A DNA stretch of 6,377 nucleotides, taken from a bacterium. Its GTDB lineage: Bacteria; UBA9089; JASEGY01. The stretch spans positions 1 to 6,377 of the forward strand of contig JASEGY010000217.1 in assembly GCA_030019105.1 (NCBI GenBank). The letters run 5' to 3'. Shown here piece after piece: positions 1 through 6,377 of the stretch. Under the pieces are notes generated by a model. That model had not been told where the DNA came from, made no database searches, and saw nothing but the letters and a program-made list of their open reading frames with translations. How positions within the stretch are numbered: the stretch's first letter is position 1; each line of letters opens with the position of its first letter. A program made the translations under genes and the position numbers.

Positions 1-20
1 AATCCTAAAGGATTAACTCC
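1..20. repeat. Half of a dispersed palindromic repeat at the window edge
   Basis: These 20 bases are the exact reverse complement of 2389-2408, which is the left half of an imperfect hairpin in the ligA-yjbQ gap. The core ATCCTAAAGGAT is itself nearly palindromic, and the unit ends in AACTCC. The other half of the hairpin would lie upstream of base 1, so the window appears to begin inside a repeat copy. The match is seen directly. That it belongs to a genome-wide family is inferred from two copies. Confidence 0.7.
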
Positions 21-29
21 GAAAGCTAC

Positions 30-81
30 ATAGCCTGTCTTGAATTCGCTTACCCAAAAATATTTATCTTAAGAGCTATAA
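30..81 (+). repeat. Left arm of a 52-bp inverted repeat
   Basis: Positions 30-81 match the reverse complement of 6325-6376 at 50 of 52 positions; the mismatches are at 37 and 56. The match stops sharply at 82. The ends of the unit are themselves weakly inverted (TATAGC near one end, GCTATA near the other), so each copy could form an imperfect hairpin. It has no coding capacity. It is either a small dispersed element present in two orientations or a pair of boundaries around the 6.2-kb block between them; the first reading is simpler because ligA, a household gene, lies inside the block. Confidence 0.85.
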
Positions 82-82
82 T
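77..82 (+). promoter_or_regulatory. Candidate -10 box upstream of ligA
   Basis: TATAAT at 77-82 is a perfect sigma-70 -10 consensus formed at the junction between the 52-bp repeat and the next base. No convincing -35 lies 16-18 bases upstream; TTGAAT at 40-45 is too far away. It would place the transcription start inside the REP-like element, about 85-90 bases before the ligA start. The other repeat copy reads TATAAC at the equivalent place. This is a weak call, based on one hexamer in AT-rich sequence. Confidence 0.22.
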
Positions 83-2207
<2,125 letters not shown>

Positions 2208-2339
2208 CTGGTATGTGCTCATCTGACAGTCCGGCAACCTCAGCCCAGTCTGTAGCGCAGCGTATCAGTAGGGCCGAGTGGCCTTACCTTCCCGAAAGCT
2301 GGCATCGTTTCAAATCGCCCAAATAACAGCTTTACACTT

Positions 2340-2368
2340 TTGAAGCGGAGTGCATGGCCGAATTTAAA
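2340..2368 (+). promoter_or_regulatory. Weak candidate promoter inside the nested element
   Basis: TTGAAG at 2340-2345 is followed after 17 bases by TTTAAA at 2363-2368; each matches four or five of six sigma-70 consensus positions. It points toward yjbQ and would give a long structured leader. The alternative is read-through from ligA. This is only a pattern match in palindromic sequence. Confidence 0.2.
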
Positions 2369-2380
2369 TTAGGCTACGCA
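2351..2380. repeat. 30-base AT-centred hairpin within the nested element
   Basis: TGCATGGCC pairs across the palindrome AATTTAAATT (2361-2370) with GGCTACGCA. There are two mismatches (2354/2377 and 2360/2371) and one G-T pair. It lies between the 5' arm of the inner stem (2331-2342) and the 2389-2438 hairpin. Confidence 0.55.
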
Positions 2381-2388
2381 ACTTCTTT

Positions 2389-2438
2389 GGAGTTAATCCT
2401 TTAGGATTTCATTTATGAAAGGCTAAAGCCTAAACTCC
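2389..2438. repeat. 50-base imperfect hairpin, dispersed repeat copy
   Basis: Nineteen of 24 base pairs form between 2389-2412 and 2415-2438, bounded by GGAGTT and AACTCC. Each half is also a small palindrome: ATCCTTTAGGAT on the left and GGCTAAAGCC on the right. The first 20 bases recur inverted at 1-20, so this is a repeated unit and not a unique structure. It sits at the tip of the larger nested element, consistent either with insertion into it or with being part of it. Confidence 0.75.
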
Positions 2439-2488
2439 CCAAAAGTGTAAACCGATCTCCAACAATTTCCAGGCTGAATGAAACGATG

Positions 2489-2511
2489 CCCGAAAGCTTG
2501 AAGCTTTCGGG
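2489..2511. repeat. 10-bp perfect stem with TGA loop
   Basis: CCCGAAAGCT (2489-2498) pairs perfectly with AGCTTTCGGG (2502-2511). It is a side hairpin in the right arm of the nested element. The left arm carries only one half of it (2291-2300), so the two arms differ by an 11-base insertion or deletion. It is not followed by a T-run on the + strand, so I do not call it a terminator. Confidence 0.65.
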
Positions 2512-2530
2512 AAGGTAAGGCCACTAAGAA

Positions 2531-2535
2531 GGGAG
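2531..2535 (+). promoter_or_regulatory. Ribosome binding site of yjbQ
   Basis: GGGAG lies seven bases before the ATG at 2543 and just outside the right end of the nested palindromic element, so the element has not removed the translation signal. It supports the 2543 start. Confidence 0.75.
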
Positions 2536-2542
2536 ATAAGTT

Positions 2543-2932
2543 ATGCTTATAAAATTGGACGTCTCTACCCGGCAGCGGATTGAGTTGGTTGATATTACGG
2601 CCGAGGTAAAAAGGGTAGTCAAGACGAGTGGCGTAAGAGAAGGGGTCTGTCACCTCTTTTGTCCCCATACGACCGCTGGCTTGACCATCAATGAAAATGC
2701 AGATCCAAGTGTTAAGACTGACCTGGCGGCCGAGCTTTCCAGGATTGTGCCCTATAGCGATAATTACTTTCACCTGGAAGGAAATTCCGACGCCCACATC
2801 AAGGCCAGCCTTATTGGCGCTTCGGAAACCGTATTTGTCGAGAATGGAGATTTAGTCCTGGGCACCTGGCAGGGAATCATCTTCTGCGAATTTGACGGCC
2901 CCAGGCAGAGAAAGATATGGATAAAGATTTAG
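2543..2932 (+). CDS. yjbQ: YjbQ/UPF0047 family protein (secondary thiamine-phosphate synthase type)
   Basis: This is a small soluble 129-residue protein of the widespread YjbQ (UPF0047, PF01894) family. The length is typical and all signature stretches are present: PHTTAGLTINENADPSV (41-57), FHLEGNSDAHIKASLIG (76-92, with H77 and H85) and LGTWQGIIFCEFDGPR (106-121). The conserved His, Glu, Asn and Asp residues suggest a metal- or phosphate-binding pocket in a compact fold. E. coli YjbQ has been reported to have weak thiamine-phosphate synthase activity, the origin of the usual product name; its true cellular role is unsettled. No thiamine genes are nearby. It is followed after 16 bases by the SNF2 gene, with which it is probably co-transcribed. 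Family assignment is firm and function is not. Confidence 0.95.
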   Translation: MLIKLDVSTRQRIELVDITAEVKRVVKTSGVREGVCHLFCPHTTAGLTINENADPSVKTDLAAELSRIVPYSDNYFHLEGNSDAHIKASLIGASETVFVENGDLVLGTWQGIIFCEFDGPRQRKIWIKI

Positions 2933-2938
2933 AGGGAG
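2932..2938 (+). promoter_or_regulatory. Ribosome binding site of the SNF2 gene
   Basis: GAGGGAG begins on the last base of the yjbQ stop codon and ends ten bases before the ATG at 2949. It fixes that start and ties the SNF2 gene closely to yjbQ. Confidence 0.75.
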
Positions 2939-2948
2939 CAATACTGAC

Positions 2949-5192
2949 ATGAAATCCGCAGACTGGTGGGAAACAAAGATTATTGAACGGCTCGCAAGCA
3001 AAGAGCTTCATCCGCTTGAAACGGCTAATGACGCATTGGAACAACATCCGAACAACGGGAACATGTTGGCTCTTTTTGTCTTTGCCGCAATAGTAGAGGA
3101 ACGTCCCGAAGTTTGTCTGCGTATTCTGAAAAGGCTTAAAAAGTACTTCACCTTCTCCCATCCAGCATTTGGTATGTGTGAAATGATTGCCCTGGCCCAG
3201 CAAGACAAATGGCCCAAAGCCTGGAGCTTGTATGACGAATACGGTCCTATCAATAGTTTTTTCTTTCCAAAAACCATCAACACCAGATGGCTCAACAACT
3301 GGGATACAAAGATTAAGAAATGGAAGCCGGAGGTTAAGCGGGAAAAGCCTCTTTCCAGGCCGAAGCCGATACACCAAAAGACGCAACCCCTTACCACTGA
3401 CGAGAAAAAACCAGAGGTCTCTTTAATAGATCAGCCGTCACCAGCCACTATTAATCCACTCCCGCGTTTGCCTGTCCAAATACCTGTTACCTTTACCATA
3501 TCTGATGAAACAAGGTTTTCCATATTGGAACAAACTGCCGGGGATACCGTTGAGAACTTCCTTCTCCGTCTTGACTTTGCCCACCTCTCCTTAATTAAGG
3601 GATTTGATGACCTCCTTTGTCTCTCTCGCCTTAAGGGTGTTACTCACTATTGGTATCAGGTTGAGACAACCCGTAAGGTGCTCAAGCAGTTCCGCGGCCG
3701 GGTTCTGCTGGCCGACGAGGTGGGCCTCGGCAAGACAATAGAGGCAGGGATGGCCCTCAAGGAATACATCCTGCGTGGTATGGTCGAAAGGGTTCTGATC
3801 CTGACGCCGCCTTCCCTCGTGGGGCAGTGGAAGGAAGAAATGGAAACCAAATTCGGGATCGATTTTATCACCACCCATGATCCTTTGCTCCGTAAGGACC
3901 CGGAGGCTTTTTGGATTAAGCCGCGGATTATTGCCTCAATCAGCACGGCCAAACGGCCTGCCCACTTTGACCTTGTGATCAAGCAAGATGTTGATCTTGT
4001 CATTGTAGATGAAGCCCATCATCTGAAAAACCGCAACACCAGGAGCTGGAAATTAGTGGACGCCCTCAAGAAAAGATTTCTCCTGCTTCTTTCCGCCACC
4101 CCTGTCCAGAACAACCTGGTGGAGCTCTACAATCTGCTGACCCTCTTGAAGCCCGGCATCTTTAAAACAGAAAAGGAATTTCGGGCCGGTTACATGCTGC
4201 GTGGCAAACCACGGGTTCCGGCAAATCGGGACCAGCTTCAGAACCTGATGCGCGATGTAATGATCCGAAATACCCGATCCCTGGTTGATGTGCGTCTGCC
4301 GCCCCGGCATGCCGCCACATTGCGCATCGACCCATCTTCTGAAGAAAGAGAATGTTACCTGATGCTGGATTCTCTCATCAGGGAGATATATGCAGAAGGG
4401 GCAGACAAACACCGTCTGGCCTTACATCATTTGCTTGAAGCAGCCGGATCAACACCTGCCACCGTTTCCTTAGCTCTTAAACGGTTTCTCGCGCATACCC
4501 CTTCCCATAAGGGGCAGGATCTCTATTCCCGCTACACCGGGCTTTCTCCGGGCGCTAAGGTCCAAGCCTTATTCGATTTGTTAGGCCGGGATCCGTCTGA
4601 AAAGAAAATGATCTTTGTTCGTTTCCGTGAGACGCTTAATCTGCTGGACACCTTGCTTAGAGAACGCGGCCTATCCTTTGCCCGGTTCGATGGGCTTATG
4701 ACCGGACCGGAAAAGGATGCTGCTATCGAACGATTCCGGACAGAATCCCAAGTTCTTCTTTGTACTGAAACAGGCGGTGAAGGCCGCAATGTCCAGTTCT
4801 GTAACACCATCATCAATTTCGACCTTCCCTGGAATCCCCAGGTAATAGAACAGAGAATCGGTCGAATACACCGGATCGGCCAGGAGCGGGAGGTCTTTGT
4901 TTTCAACCTGGCCACACGAGGCACGGTTGAGGATCAAATCCTCCGCGTCCTGGATGAAAAGATTAATATGTTTGAACTGGTGGTCGGTGAGGTTCAATCC
5001 ATTATGGGCGAGATGGAAGATGAGGCGGAGTTCTCCAGCATGGTCTTTTCGGCCTGGTTTGAGGCAAACGAAGATGACCGGGAAAAGGCCTTTGACCGGT
5101 TGGGTGACAAGATTCTTAAGGCCAAGGAACAGTATGATGCGGCAAATATCCTGGATGACAACCTGTTCGGTGAGGAGTTTGAGGTGGCATGA
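2949..5192 (+). CDS. SNF2/RapA-type superfamily 2 ATPase with unusual N-terminal domain
   Basis: This 747-residue protein has every SNF2 helicase-like motif: Q-type glutamine Q237, Walker A DEVGLGKT (256-263, K262), LILTPPSLVGQW (283-294), DEAH (354-357), LLLSATPVQN (379-388), MIFVRFRET (554-562), the ETGGEGRNVQ region (607-616) and QRIGRIHRIGQ (635-645) with the arginine fingers. Such proteins use ATP to translocate on duplex DNA and displace bound proteins, usually without unwinding strands. DEVGLGKTIEAG is typical of the bacterial RapA/HepA and DrmD-like branch. Unlike RapA (about 970 residues), it lacks a long C-terminal region and has no recognisable RapA N-terminal domains. Residues 1-125 look alpha-helical, perhaps TPR-like, and 126-180 form a Lys/Pro-rich linker. 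The tail after 680 is acidic. The stop overlaps the next start by four bases. ATPase activity is near certain; the cellular role is unknown (transcription recycling, repair or defence). Confidence 0.93.
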   Translation: MKSADWWETKIIERLASKELHPLETANDALEQHPNNGNMLALFVFAAIVEERPEVCLRILKRLKKYFTFSHPAFGMCEMIALAQQDKWPKAWSLYDEYGPINSFFFPKTINTRWLNNWDTKIKKWKPEVKREKPLSRPKPIHQKTQPLTTDEKKPEVSLIDQPSPATINPLPRLPVQIPVTFTISDETRFSILEQTAGDTVENFLLRLDFAHLSLIKGFDDLLCLSRLKGVTHYWYQVETTRKVLKQFRGRVLLADEVGLGKTIEAGMALKEYILRGMVERVLILTPPSLVGQWKEEMETKFGIDFITTHDPLLRKDPEAFWIKPRIIASISTAKRPAHFDLVIKQDVDLVIVDEAHHLKNRNTRSWKLVDALKKRFLLLLSATPVQNNLVELYNLLTLLKPGIFKTEKEFRAGYMLRGKPRVPANRDQLQNLMRDVMIRNTRSLVDVRLPPRHAATLRIDPSSEERECYLMLDSLIREIYAEGADKHRLALHHLLEAAGSTPATVSLALKRFLAHTPSHKGQDLYSRYTGLSPGAKVQALFDLLGRDPSEKKMIFVRFRETLNLLDTLLRERGLSFARFDGLMTGPEKDAAIERFRTESQVLLCTETGGEGRNVQFCNTIINFDLPWNPQVIEQRIGRIHRIGQEREVFVFNLATRGTVEDQILRVLDEKINMFELVVGEVQSIMGEMEDEAEFSSMVFSAWFEANEDDREKAFDRLGDKILKAKEQYDAANILDDNLFGEEFEVA

Positions 5193-6337
5193 GTGATTTT
5201 AGAGGTATTGTTTCATCTATTTTGACAGCCGAAGGCGCGATTGTGGAACAAGTTGAGCCGGAGGGTATTGAGGTCCTTGCCCCGGAACCCTTACAAAAAG
5301 CCCTTTCTATCCCGGAGTGGACACGGATGGGCTTTGGGTTGGAGCTTCCGGATCAGGCCGTGCGGGTGACTTTGGAATCGGATTGGACGGAGCGGATTGG
5401 AGGTCTTTTGGGTGACCGCGGACGTTTCCTGGTTATTTCACTTGACCGGAACTCTTTCTCTAAGTTGCCCTCCGACCCTGAACGGCTCATTCGGCATGAA
5501 ATGGTAATGGACAATGCCACCTATCGTCTAAAAGAGATAGTGGAAGAGAGAACACGATACCTGCTCTTAACTTTCCGGCTTACGGCCGTCTCCGACGAAA
5601 AGCGGGACGACATCCTGCACCTGTGTCTTAACGAATCCAATGGGACTATGGCCGATGATCTTGTCGACCCGCTCTTGTCATATCTAAACTCTTTAAAAGC
5701 CGGCAACGCCCCGGAGCCGGAAGATGATGACTTCCTCGCTCTCTGGGGCGCTCAAAAAGTAAGGGATTTTGTTAAAAGGACGCTTCCAGGAAGAATCCGG
5801 ACGAGGCTGTCGCCTTTTCTGGCCGGCATGGAACGCCGGATGGGAAGGGATATGGATCGGCTTTACGCCTACCATACTGACTTGCGTCATGAAGCAGCCA
5901 AACGTCTTGAAGACAAAAAGCAGAAGGGGCTGGGTGAAGACGAACTGAAGAAAGAGCGCATGCGGCTGGACGCAATCGAGCGGGAGTATCACGCCAAGAT
6001 TGCGGACCTGCAACGAAAATACGCCATGACAGTAGAGTTTGACTTGATCCAGGCTCTGAGGTTGACCATGCCTGTGTACCGGTTCAGATTATTGATTATG
6101 CGGCGAAAAGAAAAGCGTAACATCCACTTAGACTGGAACCCTGTCTCGAAAAAATTAGAGTCGCTTTTCTGCGAAAGATGCCTCTCTTCGTTGAAGCCCT
6201 ATTGGGTCTGCGATGACAATCTCCATTTGATCTGCCCCTCCTGTATCTCCCCCTGCTCTTCTTGTGGCAAGACCTATTGCCGCGCCTGCCATCCCACTAA
6301 ATGCCCCAAATGCGGACATCGCAGTTATAGCTCTTAA
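5189..6337 (+). CDS. Coiled-coil protein with C-terminal cysteine-rich zinc-binding region, SNF2 partner
   Basis: I do not recognise this 382-residue family with confidence. Residues 1-165 look like a mixed alpha/beta globular region with no motif I can name. Residues 170-182 are an acidic linker. About 215-280 is highly charged and helical (DLRHEAAKRLEDKKQKG onward), probably a coiled coil. Residues 328-375 hold eleven cysteines: C328-x2-C331, C341, C349-x2-C352, C356-x2-C359, C364-x2-C367 and C372-x2-C375, plus H368 and H377. This fits two or three zinc ribbon or RING-like sites. No signal peptide or membrane segment is seen. The ATG overlaps the SNF2 stop (ATGA), with GAGG and GAGGAG just upstream, so translation is coupled. 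The last residues (YSS) and the stop are encoded by the 52-bp repeat. I infer a nucleic-acid or protein-binding partner of the SNF2 ATPase, perhaps supplying in trans what larger homologues carry in cis. Confidence 0.85.
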   Translation: MSDFRGIVSSILTAEGAIVEQVEPEGIEVLAPEPLQKALSIPEWTRMGFGLELPDQAVRVTLESDWTERIGGLLGDRGRFLVISLDRNSFSKLPSDPERLIRHEMVMDNATYRLKEIVEERTRYLLLTFRLTAVSDEKRDDILHLCLNESNGTMADDLVDPLLSYLNSLKAGNAPEPEDDDFLALWGAQKVRDFVKRTLPGRIRTRLSPFLAGMERRMGRDMDRLYAYHTDLRHEAAKRLEDKKQKGLGEDELKKERMRLDAIEREYHAKIADLQRKYAMTVEFDLIQALRLTMPVYRFRLLIMRRKEKRNIHLDWNPVSKKLESLFCERCLSSLKPYWVCDDNLHLICPSCISPCSSCGKTYCRACHPTKCPKCGHRSYSS

Positions 6338-6376
6338 GATAAATATTTTGGGGTAAGCGAATTCAAGATAGGCTAT
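6325..6376 (-). repeat. Right arm of the 52-bp inverted repeat
   Basis: The reverse complement matches 30-81 at 50 of 52 bases. It overlaps the last gene by 13 bases and supplies its final three codons and TAA stop. The window ends one base after the match, so the repeat may extend further. No terminator is visible in the few bases after the gene; the imperfect hairpin of the repeat (TATAGC against GCTATA) is AT-rich and lacks a T-run. Confidence 0.85.
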
Positions 6377-6377
6377 A

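Larger units (their letters stand above)
2277..2525. repeat. 249-bp nested palindromic (MITE-like) element
   Basis: This element fills most of the 335-base gap between ligA and yjbQ. Its outermost 24 bases (2277-2300) are perfectly complementary to 2502-2525. The pairing resumes with 12 perfect bases (2301-2312 with 2479-2490) and again with 12 (2331-2342 with 2440-2451). Between the arms are three further hairpins, at 2351-2380, 2389-2438 and 2489-2511. Long terminal inverted repeats, small size and no coding capacity resemble a MITE, or a piled-up cluster of palindromic repeats. I see no clear target-site duplication and no transposase. It ends five bases before the yjbQ Shine-Dalgarno site, so the yjbQ promoter must lie inside it, in 2208-2276 where I see nothing recognisable, or upstream. 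The structure is seen directly; mobility is inferred. Confidence 0.75.

Noticed and set aside
2489..2511. Rho-independent terminator after ligA
   Set aside because: The stem is perfect but no T-run follows on the + strand. It is one side hairpin of a larger palindrome and lies only about 30 bases before yjbQ.
2208..2542. CRISPR array or riboswitch in the ligA-yjbQ gap
   Set aside because: The repeats are inverted and nested, not direct and evenly spaced. I recognise no conserved riboswitch core; the TPP-riboswitch motifs one might expect before a thiamine-related gene are not seen.
2423..2797. Minus-strand reading frame crossing yjbQ and the repeat gap
   Set aside because: It is antisense to the conserved yjbQ gene, reads through palindromic repeat sequence and shows no protein motif. 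Other minus-strand frames over ligA, the SNF2 gene and the last gene were rejected on the same ground of overlap with well-supported genes.
2949..5192. DISARM DrmD or RapA proper
   Set aside because: The motor motifs are similar, but none of the DISARM partner genes is present in the window, and the protein is shorter than RapA with different N- and C-terminal regions.

Overview
The window holds four complete protein genes, all on the + strand, and an unusual number of short palindromic and inverted repeats. It is bacterial: NAD+-dependent DNA ligase (LigA) is the essential bacterial replicative ligase, and the genes are tightly spaced with Shine-Dalgarno sites or stop/start overlaps. Several families of small palindromic repeats in the gaps, moderate base composition and a mix of household and accessory genes fit an uncultivated environmental bacterium. 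I cannot name the phylum from sequence alone. Both window ends lie in repeat sequence, so this may be a short metagenomic contig broken at repeats.

Layout. Bases 1-20 are half of a palindromic repeat that recurs inverted at 2389-2408. Bases 30-81 are one arm of a 52-bp inverted repeat whose partner is at 6325-6376. Bases 83-148 are a REP-like double hairpin. ligA follows at 177-2207. The 335-base gap at 2208-2542 is dominated by a 249-bp nested palindromic element (2277-2525) with no coding capacity that I can support; in 2208-2276 I see nothing recognisable. Then come yjbQ (2543-2932), a SNF2/RapA-type ATPase gene (2949-5192) and a gene for a coiled-coil, cysteine-rich protein (5189-6337). 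The stop codon of the last gene lies inside the right-hand arm of the 52-bp repeat.

How the genes relate. ligA stands alone as a DNA replication and repair gene. yjbQ, the SNF2 gene and the cysteine-rich gene look like one transcription unit: a 16-base gap with a good Shine-Dalgarno site separates the first two, and an ATGA overlap joins the last two. The overlap suggests that the helicase-like motor and the cysteine-rich protein are made together and may form one nucleic-acid-remodelling complex. That pair is the least explained part of the window. A role in defence, transcription recycling or repair is possible, but nothing here decides between them.
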